From Allolucifera butyrica (GTDB taxonomy: Bacteria > Bacillota > Negativicutes > Sporomusales > UPPP01), in NCBI RefSeq assembly GCF_900476375.1, contig NZ_UPPP01000070.1, positions 1 to 64,000 of the forward strand: a stretch of 64,000 nt of DNA, in the 5' to 3' direction. Under the pieces are notes generated by a model, which worked only from the letters and a program-made list of their open reading frames with translations, was not told where the DNA came from and ran no database searches. Shown in pieces: positions 53,940 to 63,278 of the stretch. Each line of letters starts with the position of its first letter. Positions within the stretch are counted from its first letter, which is position 1. Made by a program: the position numbers and the translations under genes.

Positions 53940-55340
53940 ATGCTGGCGAGCTGGATGATGATGAAGATGATGGATCCCGTAATGGACGAAGCAATGGTTA
54001 AAATGATGACGGAGGATTATCCCGATAATCCAATGCTGCTGGTTACCGCGGCAACGAAAATGAATCCGGTGGCAATCATTGAGGCGATGATGCGGGCGGA
54101 ATCCGGCAAAGAACTGACCCGTCCCCTGGGGAGTCCCGTTGTCCTATCACCATGGGAGAAAATATTACTCAATCCGAAACAGCTTTTTACGTTTCCCGTA
54201 CCCGATTATAAGCAGGTTAATACCCGGACGGTGATTGGTCCGCAGGCAAAGCGCCCGCTTACCCTGGATATCCCGATTCTGATTACGGGCATGTCTTACG
54301 GCGGTTCACTCAGTTTGGAGGTCAAAACGGCATTGGCCCGGGGATCGGCTATGGCGGGAACATCGACCAATACGGGGGAATCGGCGGTTACGCAGGAGGA
54401 ACGGGATGCCGCCCGCTTTTTGATCGGTCAGTACAACCGGGGCGGCTGGCTCAATACACCGGACCAGCTAAGCCGTCTTGACGCCATCGAGATACAAATG
54501 GGGCAAGGCGCCTGGGGTGGCGCCGTAGACGAACCGATTACAGCCTCTAAAATTGGCGGCCATCTACGGGAGGCATGGCATCTGGAGGAAGGGCAAAACA
54601 CGGGTATTTCAGCCCGTATGCCGGGAATTCAGACGGTCCAGGATTTTATAAACCTGGTGAACGGTCTTAAAGCCAGTTATGATGTACCGGTAGGCATCAA
54701 AATAGCCGGCACCGATTATATCGAGTATGAATTGGCGGTGATCGCCCGGACGGAAGCGGACTTTATCGTTGTGGACGGCGCGGAAGGGGGAACGTCCCAC
54801 GCCAATCCCACCCTGCAGGACAATGTAGGACTGCCGACATTGCATACGCTGGTACGAACGGTGGATTGGCTGGAAGAACAGGGTCTGCGGGAAAGAATCA
54901 GTGTAATTTGTACGGGCGGACTGACAACGCCGGGACATTTTTTAAAAGCAGTCGCGCTGGGAGCCGATGCCGTATATATTGGCTCCATTGCCCTCATGGC
55001 GGCGCTGCAGACTCAGGCGACTAAGGCGCTGCCTCAGACCACCCCGCCGCAACTGGCCTTATATGACGGACGGCTGACCGATAAACTGGATGTGGATAAA
55101 GCGGCTGCCCATTTAGCTAATTTTTTGCGGTCTTGCACGGCGGAAATGCAACTGGCTGTACAAGCAGTGGGTAAAACGGCAATGAATGAATTGAACCGTC
55201 AAGATCTGGTTACCGTCGATTATGATCTGGCTGAATTTGCAAAAATTCGCTATGCCGGCAGCCGGCGCCGGCCGGAAGTGTCTTCCCGGCCGGGTCTACA
55301 TTCCTCAGTTTCGTCCCAGCCGGCAATAGAACTGCAATAG
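53940..55340 (+). CDS. Glutamate-synthase-like FMN-binding protein lacking the Fe-S cysteines
   Basis: 466 residues. The Glu_synthase barrel is recognisable: DIPILITGMSYGGSLSLEVK, NTGESA, IEIQMGQGAWGG, DFIVVDGAEGGTSHANP and VICTGGLTTPGHFLKAVALGADAVYIG. The segment after this, where GltB has three cysteines of a 3Fe-4S cluster (CHTNTCPVG), reads MAALQTQATKALPQTTPPQ with none. There is no glutaminase domain. It probably binds FMN but is not a standard glutamate synthase. N-terminal ~80 residues are methionine-rich and unlike GltB. Monocistronic. Confidence 0.85.
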   Translation: MLASWMMMKMMDPVMDEAMVKMMTEDYPDNPMLLVTAATKMNPVAIIEAMMRAESGKELTRPLGSPVVLSPWEKILLNPKQLFTFPVPDYKQVNTRTVIGPQAKRPLTLDIPILITGMSYGGSLSLEVKTALARGSAMAGTSTNTGESAVTQEERDAARFLIGQYNRGGWLNTPDQLSRLDAIEIQMGQGAWGGAVDEPITASKIGGHLREAWHLEEGQNTGISARMPGIQTVQDFINLVNGLKASYDVPVGIKIAGTDYIEYELAVIARTEADFIVVDGAEGGTSHANPTLQDNVGLPTLHTLVRTVDWLEEQGLRERISVICTGGLTTPGHFLKAVALGADAVYIGSIALMAALQTQATKALPQTTPPQLALYDGRLTDKLDVDKAAAHLANFLRSCTAEMQLAVQAVGKTAMNELNRQDLVTVDYDLAEFAKIRYAGSRRRPEVSSRPGLHSSVSSQPAIELQ

Positions 55341-55367
55341 AAACCGCTATGCGGTCTTTCGGTCTAT

Positions 55368-55399
55368 AGCGCTCCGCTTGGCTTTAAAGCGGGGCGTTT
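55368..55399 (+). terminator. Terminator after the FMN protein gene
   Basis: GCGCTCCGCTT pairs with AAAGCGGGGCG and is followed by TTT. A weaker AACCGC-TAT-GCGGTCTTTC hairpin lies 20 bases before it. Confidence 0.6.
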
Positions 55400-55556
55400 A
55401 CTATTTCCTTCCCGACGGTTCCATAGCAGGGGCAGGGGATTATAGGAACGGCAGGAACTGTTTGCCTAAGCGGCAGAAATGATTTACAATAAAATGAAAT
55501 GTCGATAAAAAATAAGAAAGATATATGACGCCGGAGATTTAAAATGGGAGTGAATC

Positions 55557-56495
55557 GTGTTGTCAAACCGGGGTTTTGTTGAAGCTATTTTATTGGTGAC
55601 CGTATTAATTTGGGGAATCAACACCCCTGCTATGAAAGTCGGCCTCTTGTATTTGCCGCCTATGGCGTATAATGCCCTGCGTTTGCTGGTAGCCATGCTG
55701 GTATTTTTGCCGGTGCTTTGTTCAAAGAAACATTGCCGGCCTGTGGCGAAAGAGGATAAAAGGATGATTTTGGCCATCAGTCTGATGGGTTTTTTCTTTT
55801 TTCAGGTCTTTTTCTTAGCCGGTTTACCCAAAACGTCGGCGGGGAATGCCGCTATGGTTTTGGCTCTTTTGCCGGTCAGTGTCGCTCTAATTAATAAATT
55901 TTTTCACCTGGAGACCATTTCCCGGCCGGTGGTGGCTGGCATTGGCGTGTCTTTATTCGGCGTGGTTTTAATTGTCCTGGGGTCGGGCAAGCATATGAGC
56001 CTGGCGGCGAATGACCTGGAGGGAGCGCTGCTGCTCCTGGTTGGTTTGGCTGGTAACGGCTATTATACTGTATTTTCCAAAAAGCTGGTGGATAAATACT
56101 CGTCTTACCAGATTATGGCTTATGTAATGACGATTACGGCGCTAGCCTTTGCTGTGATTTCTTTACCGGCCCTGACGGCACTCAACTGGAGCCGGATTCC
56201 CCTTCCCGCCTGGCTGAGTATTCTTTATTCCGGTGTATTGGGGCTTAGTATCGGTAATTTTCTTTGGGTGTGGGCCATTGGCAGAATTGGCAGTACAAAA
56301 GCGGCGTTATACAATAATTTATCGCCTGTTTTTGCTATTTTTGCCTCCTGGATATTATTAGGTGAAACATTTGGCCCGCTGCAGATTGCCGGAGCGATGA
56401 TTATATTTTCCGGATTATACTTAACCCGTATAAAGTCCCGTACCGATGCCGCCACTGCGAAGAGCAGGAATGGATGGATGTCCGGCCGGATGTAA
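55557..56495 (+). CDS. EamA/DMT family transporter
   Basis: 312 residues, ten membrane helices in two EamA repeats (VTVLIWGINTPAMKVGLLYL in the first; ALYNNLSPVFAIFASWILLGE in the second). Members export amino acids, nucleosides or other metabolites; the substrate is unknown. GTG start at 55557, 6 bases after GGGAG. Confidence 0.9.
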   Translation: MLSNRGFVEAILLVTVLIWGINTPAMKVGLLYLPPMAYNALRLLVAMLVFLPVLCSKKHCRPVAKEDKRMILAISLMGFFFFQVFFLAGLPKTSAGNAAMVLALLPVSVALINKFFHLETISRPVVAGIGVSLFGVVLIVLGSGKHMSLAANDLEGALLLLVGLAGNGYYTVFSKKLVDKYSSYQIMAYVMTITALAFAVISLPALTALNWSRIPLPAWLSILYSGVLGLSIGNFLWVWAIGRIGSTKAALYNNLSPVFAIFASWILLGETFGPLQIAGAMIIFSGLYLTRIKSRTDAATAKSRNGWMSGRM

Positions 56496-56550
56496 ATATA
56501 GGTAATATAGTTGGAGTTGTTTTTGGCGGCAGAGTAGGTTAAAATGGTTA

Positions 56551-56580
56551 AAAAAATATTTAATTAAATTTATAATTAAA
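56551..56580. promoter_or_regulatory. AT-rich palindrome upstream of the ROK regulator gene
   Basis: ATTTAATTAAAT (56558-56569) is a 12-bp palindrome followed by TTATAATTAAA. It shares the AATTAATTTAT-like core with the sites at 58011 and 61783. Confidence 0.4.
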
Positions 56581-56731
56581 GAGGAATATTGGCCTCTGAT
56601 TTCTAATTTATATAGAGAGAAGATTTGTGAGAGGCTGTTTTCGGATTATTACGACGGGCTATACAATCTGGTAGCGCAAGTGACAGTGGTTCGTATTTTT
56701 AAGTTAGAAAGGCAAGAATAGGTGTAGTGAT

Positions 56732-57937
56732 ATGGCAGAAATAATGAATACCAATTTAAAAGCCGCGGGTGGTGTGAATGAGGCGCTGATAGTTAATACG
56801 GTACGGAGACGCGGTCCTATATCCCGCGTGGATATTGCCAAATTAACCGGCTTGACTGCGCCTACGGTGACCAACATTTCCGGTAAATTGATTGACGCCG
56901 GCATAATCAGCACGTATATGATCGGGGAATACAGCGGCGGCAGACGTCCGGTACTGTTAAAGGCGAATCCGGAAGTTGCCAATCTGGTTATTGCTGATGT
57001 CCGGTCCAAAGAAATTATCGGCTATGTAGTGAATGCCGGCCTGGAAGTTAAGAAGCAGGTGAGCCAAAATACGCAGCATCTTGAGAAGGATGAGGTATTG
57101 GCTATCTTGGAAGATATTATAAGACAGTGCTGTTCGTCGGCGGAAGGGCAGAGCGCATCAGCGATCGGCATAACGGTACGGGGGCCGGTCCGGTCAACGG
57201 AAGGGCTGTCCTTATTTTCACCTACTACGGGCTGGCGCAATGTACCCTTAAAATTTATCATGGAAGAACGGTTTCATCTGCCTGTCGTTGTGGAGAACGA
57301 TATGCGGGCGATGGCCCTGGGATTATACTATTACGGGCCTTACCGGGAAGTGAAAAATGCGATATTTATGGGCGTCGGAGGCGGAATTGGGTCCGGGATT
57401 ATCCTGAATGGCGAGTTATATCGCGGTTTAGGTGATAGCGCCGGTGAAATAGGACATAGTGTCGTAGATATAGACGGCCCGTTATGCAGCTGCGGCAATT
57501 ACGGCTGTCTGGAAGCGATGGCTTCGGAAACCGCTCTGGTTTATTTCATGGTTAAAGCCGTAAAGGAAGGCCGAAGCTCTTTAGTATCCTCAATAGTCGA
57601 GGGAAATATTGAAGCAATTCGGGCGGAACATATTTATACCGCCGCCGAAGAGGGGGACGCGCTTGCGGCCCGGATGCTCCGTCATGTTGCCCGGTATCTG
57701 GGATTCGGCGTTACGAATGTTATAAATATTTTTAATCCGGAATTGGTGATTATTGGCGGTGGTATTGTCAGGGCGCGCCGGTTTGTGGAAGAGGCGATGC
57801 TGCAGGTAATAAGGGAGCGGGCTTTGGAAAGCTGTTTTTCCAATGTTCGTCTTGAGTTTTCTTCAGTAGGGCGGGAGGCCGTTTTGAAAGGAATTGTTGA
57901 TTTGGTGATGCAAAATATTATGGCTTTGACCAAATAG
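56732..57937 (+). CDS. ROK family transcriptional regulator (XylR/NagC-like)
   Basis: 401 residues. A winged helix (~15-75: RRGPISRVDIAKLTGLTAPTV) precedes a ROK sugar-kinase-like domain (~85-400). The zinc site HSVVDIDGPLCSCGNYGCLE is intact, as are GVGGGIGSGIILNG and the phosphate motif. Such proteins are usually repressors released by a sugar. Directly upstream of araA and with shared palindromes near araA and chvE, so it probably controls pentose genes (inference). Confidence 0.92.
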   Translation: MAEIMNTNLKAAGGVNEALIVNTVRRRGPISRVDIAKLTGLTAPTVTNISGKLIDAGIISTYMIGEYSGGRRPVLLKANPEVANLVIADVRSKEIIGYVVNAGLEVKKQVSQNTQHLEKDEVLAILEDIIRQCCSSAEGQSASAIGITVRGPVRSTEGLSLFSPTTGWRNVPLKFIMEERFHLPVVVENDMRAMALGLYYYGPYREVKNAIFMGVGGGIGSGIILNGELYRGLGDSAGEIGHSVVDIDGPLCSCGNYGCLEAMASETALVYFMVKAVKEGRSSLVSSIVEGNIEAIRAEHIYTAAEEGDALAARMLRHVARYLGFGVTNVINIFNPELVIIGGGIVRARRFVEEAMLQVIRERALESCFSNVRLEFSSVGREAVLKGIVDLVMQNIMALTK

Positions 57938-58010
57938 GGATAAGAACGGAAAAAATATCTTAACTTTGCGTTGTTCTTGGCAGCAGGAGAATCGCAAAAA
58001 GATGGCGTAT

Positions 58011-58048
58011 ATAAACCGATAAATTAATTAATTAATTTATCGGTTTAT
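58011..58048. promoter_or_regulatory. 38-bp perfect palindrome upstream of araA, candidate ROK operator
   Basis: The arm ATAAACCGATAAATTAATT is followed by its exact complement. There is no loop, so a DNA-binding dimer site is more likely than a terminator. The centre lies about 110 bases before the araA start. Confidence 0.7.
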
Positions 58049-58139
58049 TAATTTGGGGAGCCGTAAGGTAAGTTGCTTTTCCTTTTATTGCTTTAAGCAG
58101 TGATGCGGGAGGATCCATAATTAAGGAGGGATGAGTTCC

Positions 58140-59648
58140 ATGTGTATTGATTTACGGGAAAAAGAAGTATGGTTTATAACCGGCAGTCAGCATCTTTATG
58201 GTGAAGAAACATTAAGACAGGTAACGGAACATTCACGGGTTATGGCCGAGGCGATAGGCAAAGCCGGACCAATTCCGGTAAAAATTGTGTTTAAACCGGT
58301 TTTAACCACGCCGGAGGAAATTCGCCGGCTTTGCATCGAGGCGAATACAGCCGAAAACTGTGTCGGCTTAATTGCCTGGATGCATACATTCTCGCCGGCA
58401 AAGATGTGGATTGCCGGCCTCAATATACTGAGTAAGCCGCTGGCTCATCTTCATACCCAATATAACCGGGATATTCCCTGGTCGGAAATTGATATGGACT
58501 TTATGAACCTGAACCAGGCAGCGCATGGCGACCGTGAATTTGGTTTCATTGGCGCCAGAATGAGAAAAGCGCGCAAAGTGATTGTTGGCTTCTGGCAGGA
58601 TAAAACGGTAATTGAACGGCTGGCGGTTTGGATTCGGGCCGCCTTGGCCTGGAATGATTTACAGGGCGCCAGGTTTGCCCGTTTCGGCGATAACATGCGG
58701 GAAGTGGCTGTTACCGAGGGAGATAAGGTAGAAGCGCAGATCCGTCTGGGATATTCAGTAAACGGATATGCACTCGGAGATTTGGCAAAATATGTGGATG
58801 CTGTCGGCGATGCCGAGGTCAAAGCATTGCTTGCCGAATACGAGGCGAAATATATTGTACAAAAAGAACTTCGTCAAGGTGGCTCAGCGCGGGCGGCGCT
58901 GGAAGAAGCCGCGAAAATTGAACTGGGCATTCAGCACTTTCTTGTGGAAGGCGGTTTTAAGGGATTTACCACAACCTTTGAAAATCTTTATGGGTTGGCC
59001 CAATTGCCCGGGTTGGCCGTTCAACGCCTAATGGCCGCCGGGTATGGTTTTGGGGCGGAAGGCGACTGGAAAACGGCTGCCTTACTCCGGGCAATGAAGG
59101 TTATGGCTTGGGGATTAAACGGCGGAACCTCTTTTATGGAGGATTATACCTATCATCTGGAACCCGGCAGTATGAAAGTGTTGGGCGCTCATATGCTGGA
59201 GGTCTGCGAATCGATTGCCGGCGGCAAGCCGTCCCTGGAAATTCACCCGCTATCGATTGGCGGCAAGGCGGACCCGGCGCGGCTGGTATTTAATGTACCT
59301 GCCGGCAGAGGGTTGAATGCGACAATTCTGGATATGGGCAACCGTTTCCGGTTGCTGGTAAATGAGGTCGATGTTGTAAATACGGAGCAGGGTCTACCGA
59401 AACTTCCTGTTGCCAGAGCGCTTTGGATGCCCCGGCCTAATCTGCAGACAGGAGCCGAAGCGTGGATTCTGGCCGGCGGTGCGCATCACACCTGCTTTAG
59501 CCAGGCGGTTACCACAGAGCACCTGGAAGACTTTAGCGAGATGGCCGGCATTGAATATCTGGTGATTGACAATGACACTAAAATCCGTGATTTTAAAAAG
59601 GAACTCCGGTGGAACGATTTATATTATCACCTGGCACAAGGAATATAA
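58140..59648 (+). CDS. araA: L-arabinose isomerase
   Basis: 502 residues, full length. [20 protein letters not shown] opens the protein. Catalytic and metal residues are seen in [32 protein letters not shown] and GAHHTCFSQ. It converts L-arabinose to L-ribulose. The ATG at 58140 (MCIDLREK) is 10 bases after AGGAGG, while the ATG at 58131 abuts that site. araB and araD are not in the window. Confidence 0.95.
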   Translation: MCIDLREKEVWFITGSQHLYGEETLRQVTEHSRVMAEAIGKAGPIPVKIVFKPVLTTPEEIRRLCIEANTAENCVGLIAWMHTFSPAKMWIAGLNILSKPLAHLHTQYNRDIPWSEIDMDFMNLNQAAHGDREFGFIGARMRKARKVIVGFWQDKTVIERLAVWIRAALAWNDLQGARFARFGDNMREVAVTEGDKVEAQIRLGYSVNGYALGDLAKYVDAVGDAEVKALLAEYEAKYIVQKELRQGGSARAALEEAAKIELGIQHFLVEGGFKGFTTTFENLYGLAQLPGLAVQRLMAAGYGFGAEGDWKTAALLRAMKVMAWGLNGGTSFMEDYTYHLEPGSMKVLGAHMLEVCESIAGGKPSLEIHPLSIGGKADPARLVFNVPAGRGLNATILDMGNRFRLLVNEVDVVNTEQGLPKLPVARALWMPRPNLQTGAEAWILAGGAHHTCFSQAVTTEHLEDFSEMAGIEYLVIDNDTKIRDFKKELRWNDLYYHLAQGI

Positions 59649-59650
59649 AG

Positions 59651-59702
59651 AGAAGGACCGCTAACGTGGTCCTTGTCCATGGCGCAGGGCTCAGGGCGCG
59701 AG
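59651..59702 (-). repeat. GCGCCCTGAGCCCTGCGCC element, copy D (inverted)
   Basis: On the minus strand the exact 19-mer GCGCCCTGAGCCCTGCGCC is followed by ATGGACAAGGACC and a GGACC..GGTCC hairpin. It lies directly after araA. Confidence 0.7.
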
Positions 59703-59731
59703 AAATCTGGCAAAAGAAAATTTCAGAGCTG

Positions 59732-59774
59732 GAAAGAATAAGAAGGAAACCGTCGGTTTCCTTCTTATTCTTTC
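59732..59774. terminator. Bidirectional terminator between araA and the second chemoreceptor
   Basis: GAAAGAATAAGAAGGAAACC pairs perfectly with its complement around GTC and is followed by ATTTTTTAT. Confidence 0.92.
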
Positions 59775-59779
59775 ATTTT

Positions 59780-61483
59780 TTATAATTCAAACTGGTCCAC
59801 CAGGTTTTGGAGGCCCTCGGCCATAGTCGCCAGAGATTGCGAAGCCGTATTAATTTCTTGCATGGACGCAGCCTGTTCGCCTGCCGAGGTTGAGATGGTT
59901 TGCGTATTGGCCGCCGTTTGTACTGCGATATGTTTGACATTTTCCACTGCCGCCACGATTTGCCCGCCCGAAGAGGCTAATTGTTCCGCTGCCGTGCTGA
60001 TTCTGTGAATCTGCTGATTTAGTTCACCGACAACGGTGACGATCTTCTTGAATTTAATGCCGGTCTGACTGATTACATCAATTCCCTGAGCGGCTTCGGC
60101 CGTCCCCTCCTGCATGGTTGATACGGCAATGTCCGTTTCCTTTTGCACTTCCGTAATGATTGCGGAAATTTTTTGCGCTGCTGCGTGAGACTGCTCGGCT
60201 AATTTACGGACTTCATCCGCTACCACCGCGAAGCCGCGCCCGTGTTCGCCGGCGCGGGCCGCTTCGATTGCGGCGTTGAGGGCCAGGAGATTGGTTTGTC
60301 CGGCAATATCGCTGATAACACCGATAATTTCGCTGATTTGACGGGAACTTGCACCCAGGTTGCCAACCACTGCCGAGGAACGGCTAACGGACTGGCTGAT
60401 TGTTTGCATTTGCCGCATCGCTTCATCTACGGCAATTTCGCCGTCTTTCGCCATTTGGGAAGCATCCTGGGATTTTGTGGAGACGTGGCCGGCGTTCTCG
60501 GCAATTTGTGTAATTGAATGGACCATATTTGTTATTGTAGACGACGTGTCTTCGACTGCTTGAACCTGAGCGGCTGAGCCTGCTGCAACTTCGGTGACGG
60601 TATCGACGACCTGGACGGAGAGTCCGGCTGAATGGTGGGTAGTGGCGCTTAGCTGTTCGCTGGATGCGGCGATCTGTTCCGATGCTTTGGCAACCTGATT
60701 AATAATCTGGCGTAAATTTTTTATCATTATATTGACTGCCTGAGCCATATGGCCGATTTCGTCGGCCCGGGAATAATTGATGCTTTTTTGCCGTAAGTCG
60801 CCGGCGGCAATGCTTTGGGCTGCTCCGGCAACTGTTTTAAGCGGCTGGGATATTTGACGGGCGAACCGGTAACTGCTGCCCGCAGCTAATAGCAGGATTA
60901 AAATATTTAATATAAGAGCCGTCCTTTTCATGCGTTCGATATCGGCTGCAGTATCGGCGACTTGCTGGTTCACTTGGGCCGATATTTGAGAGTTGAACTT
61001 GGCGGCTTCCTGTATGGCGGCATTAATTTGTTCATTGGAAGCATTGAGAAATTTTATTGTTTCATTTATATTGGATACATTACGAATTGCCATACCGATT
61101 TCCAATGTCTTTTCAAATCTGGATACCGCAGACCGCAATTGCAATACTTTCTGTTTCGTATCGCTGTCGGCGGATTTTTGTACGTGGTCAAAGAGCTGAG
61201 CCAGCCTTTTGCGGGAATCCTGATAATTTTGTTTATAGGACGGGCTGCCGCTTAGGATATATGCTCTGACTTCTGCGTTTTGTGTCCAGATTTCTGTTTG
61301 CATAGACGAAACGCTGTTGATAATGGGCGTGGTTTCAGTAATCAGTTTATGATATTTTGCCTGCATCGAGTTGATGGTTAAATAGGTGTAAATATTGAGA
61401 CCGCTAAAAACCAAAACAATTATAATAGAAGTCAGAAGAATTCTTGTGCCGATATCCAGCTGTAAGTTAAACTTTTTTTTCAT
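59780..61483 (-). CDS. Methyl-accepting chemotaxis protein
   Basis: 567 residues. TM1 (~12-33), a ~150-residue helical sensor, TM2 (~187-205), HAMP, and the signalling hairpin with [20 protein letters not shown]. Its sensor resembles that of the receptor at 682-2499 ([20 protein letters not shown]), so they are paralogues. ATG at 61483 after GGAGGGG. It lies between araA and the ChvE-type binding protein, so it may respond to the bound sugar (inference from position only). Confidence 0.93.
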   Translation of the reverse strand: MKKKFNLQLDIGTRILLTSIIIVLVFSGLNIYTYLTINSMQAKYHKLITETTPIINSVSSMQTEIWTQNAEVRAYILSGSPSYKQNYQDSRKRLAQLFDHVQKSADSDTKQKVLQLRSAVSRFEKTLEIGMAIRNVSNINETIKFLNASNEQINAAIQEAAKFNSQISAQVNQQVADTAADIERMKRTALILNILILLLAAGSSYRFARQISQPLKTVAGAAQSIAAGDLRQKSINYSRADEIGHMAQAVNIMIKNLRQIINQVAKASEQIAASSEQLSATTHHSAGLSVQVVDTVTEVAAGSAAQVQAVEDTSSTITNMVHSITQIAENAGHVSTKSQDASQMAKDGEIAVDEAMRQMQTISQSVSRSSAVVGNLGASSRQISEIIGVISDIAGQTNLLALNAAIEAARAGEHGRGFAVVADEVRKLAEQSHAAAQKISAIITEVQKETDIAVSTMQEGTAEAAQGIDVISQTGIKFKKIVTVVGELNQQIHRISTAAEQLASSGGQIVAAVENVKHIAVQTAANTQTISTSAGEQAASMQEINTASQSLATMAEGLQNLVDQFEL

Positions 61484-61782
61484 TCCGAGTCCCCTCCTGT
61501 TTCATAAATGCGGCAACCAGATAATTTAATTTATTTTCATTTTCTAGAATTTTTCGTTAAATCCTGCCATTTTATTAGTGCTTTGAATAATAATTAATTA
61601 AATTTGAAATTTATAGAGCAGGAGAGAGCTGATTTCTGTCGAAAAATATGTGAAAGCAGGAACGGGATTGCTGTAAAAGATATGCAAGAAGAATGCCGCA
61701 TTGCTATTAATTTTTTTATATTAACTTTTTCATTTTTGTGTTTTGCAAGAAGGAATTCCCTGAGTCATAGCGAATGTATTAA

Positions 61783-61816
61783 ATAAAATCGATAATTAAG
61801 TAATTAATTTATTGGG
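61783..61816. promoter_or_regulatory. Candidate ROK operator upstream of chvE
   Basis: ATAAAATCGATAATTAAG followed by TAATTAATTTATTGGG closely resembles the perfect palindrome at 58011-58048 (right half TAATTAATTTATCGG). It lies about 135 bases before the -35 of the chvE promoter. Confidence 0.55.
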
Positions 61817-61949
61817 AAGGCTTTTATTTCCAGGAGATTCAGAAGTTTATATGGCTGTCGAATTTTCTGTATTGTTTAAAAAGTATTTATTGTTGAAATA
61901 AACAGCCGGATAGATTGCAGGTTTTTGTATTTACATATTAAAGGGTTAT

Positions 61950-61978
61950 TTGTTGAAAGGATGTGGTCAAAGTATAAT
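61950..61978 (+). promoter_or_regulatory. Promoter of the chvE transcript
   Basis: TTGTTG (61950-61955), a 17-base spacer and a perfect TATAAT (61973-61978), about 55 bases before the chvE start. Confidence 0.65.
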
Positions 61979-62032
61979 AAAGGGTGTTATTGGGTTTAAC
62001 GGTAATAACATTAAAAAAAAGGGGGATCTTCA

Positions 62033-63118
62033 ATGAAAAAGGTAGTAGCTGTGCTGCTGGTGCTGGTAATGGCGCTTGCACTGGCGGGATGCGGGTCAAA
62101 CAGTGACACCAAAGCGAGTTCAAACAGCGGTAAAAAACTGGTAGGTATTGCAATGCCTACGAAATCGTCCGCCAGATGGATCGCAGACGGTAACAACATT
62201 GTGAAACAACTGCAAGCCAAAGGGTATGATACAGATTTGCAATACGGGGAAGACAGTGTGGAAACCCAGGTGTCCCAGATTGAAAATATGATTACCAAAG
62301 GTGCCAAGGTTTTGATTGTAGCATCTATCGACGGTTCTGCGCTGTCGGAAGTATTGCAAAAAGCGAAGGATAAAAATATTCCGGTTATTGCCTATGACCG
62401 TTTGATCAAAAATACGCCCAACGTTGACTACTATGCAACCTTCGATAATTTCAAAGTTGGGGTTTTGCAAGCTCAGTATATTGTCGACAAATTAGGTTTG
62501 AAAGACGGCAAAGGTCCGTTTAACATCGAATTGTTTGGCGGCTCGCCCGACGACAATAACGCTTTTATGTTCTTTGACGGTTCCATGTCGGTTTTAAAGC
62601 CGTATATTGATTCCGGCAAACTGGTTGTAAAAAGCGGCCAGATGAATATGAAAGTCTGTGCTACGCTGAGATGGGACGGCGCTACGGCGCAGGCCAGAAT
62701 GGACGACTTGTTGAGCAAGTATTATACGAATGCCAAGGTTGACGCGGTTCTGTCACCGTATGACGGCATTAGCATCGGCGTACTTTCCTCGCTGAAAGCT
62801 GTCGGCTACGGCACAGCGAATCAACCGCTGCCTATCGTTACCGGACAGGATTGCGAAATTCCTTCTGTGAAGTCGATCATCAAGGGCGAACAATCCATGA
62901 CGATCTTTAAAGATACCCGGGATCTCGCCAAAGTAACCGTTAATATGGTGGATGCGGTTTTGAACGGCAAGAAAGCGGAAGTAAATGATACCAAGACTTA
63001 CAACAACGGTGTGAAAGTGGTTCCTTCGTATCTTCTGACGCCTGTAGCCGTCGACAAATCCAATTACCAGAAAGTGCTGATCGACAGCGGCTATTACAAG
63101 GCGGACCAGCTTCAATAA
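62033..63118 (+). CDS. chvE: Multiple-sugar-binding lipoprotein of an ABC importer (ChvE family)
   Basis: 361 residues. Signal peptide with lipobox LALAGC. Periplasmic-binding-protein type I fold: [45 protein letters not shown] and [15 protein letters not shown]. ChvE-like proteins bind arabinose, glucose, galactose and similar sugars. With araA and a ROK repressor nearby, L-arabinose is the best guess. RBS GGGGGATC before the ATG. Confidence 0.93.
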   Translation: MKKVVAVLLVLVMALALAGCGSNSDTKASSNSGKKLVGIAMPTKSSARWIADGNNIVKQLQAKGYDTDLQYGEDSVETQVSQIENMITKGAKVLIVASIDGSALSEVLQKAKDKNIPVIAYDRLIKNTPNVDYYATFDNFKVGVLQAQYIVDKLGLKDGKGPFNIELFGGSPDDNNAFMFFDGSMSVLKPYIDSGKLVVKSGQMNMKVCATLRWDGATAQARMDDLLSKYYTNAKVDAVLSPYDGISIGVLSSLKAVGYGTANQPLPIVTGQDCEIPSVKSIIKGEQSMTIFKDTRDLAKVTVNMVDAVLNGKKAEVNDTKTYNNGVKVVPSYLLTPVAVDKSNYQKVLIDSGYYKADQLQ

Positions 63119-63193
63119 TCGTTGAAATACCGTTCTGGCTTTTTTTCGGCAGATATAATTCAACAAAGTTTTATCAGTGTGGATAGTACCATT

Positions 63194-63239
63194 TAATAAT
63201 TTAGTGATGGCTGAATGGTCGGTCATCACTAAATTATTA
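63194..63239 (+). other. Intercistronic hairpin between chvE and its ATPase gene
   Basis: TAATAATTTAGTGATG (63194-63209) pairs perfectly with CATCACTAAATTATTA (63224-63239) around a 14-base loop. It is not followed by a T-run. Such structures often protect upstream mRNA and raise the amount of binding protein over the membrane parts. Confidence 0.7.
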
Positions 63240-63278
63240 TCTAAACTATTTGCGTGGTAGATAGGGGGTCGGGGATAT

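Larger units (their letters stand above)
61484..62032. other. AT-rich 549-base intergenic region between the chemoreceptor and chvE
   Basis: It holds the candidate ROK site at 61783-61816, a weaker AT-rich repeat near 61589-61615 (TAATTAATTAAATTT), and the promoter at 61950. Short ORFs are present but none has a ribosome site or a recognisable product. Confidence 0.6.
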
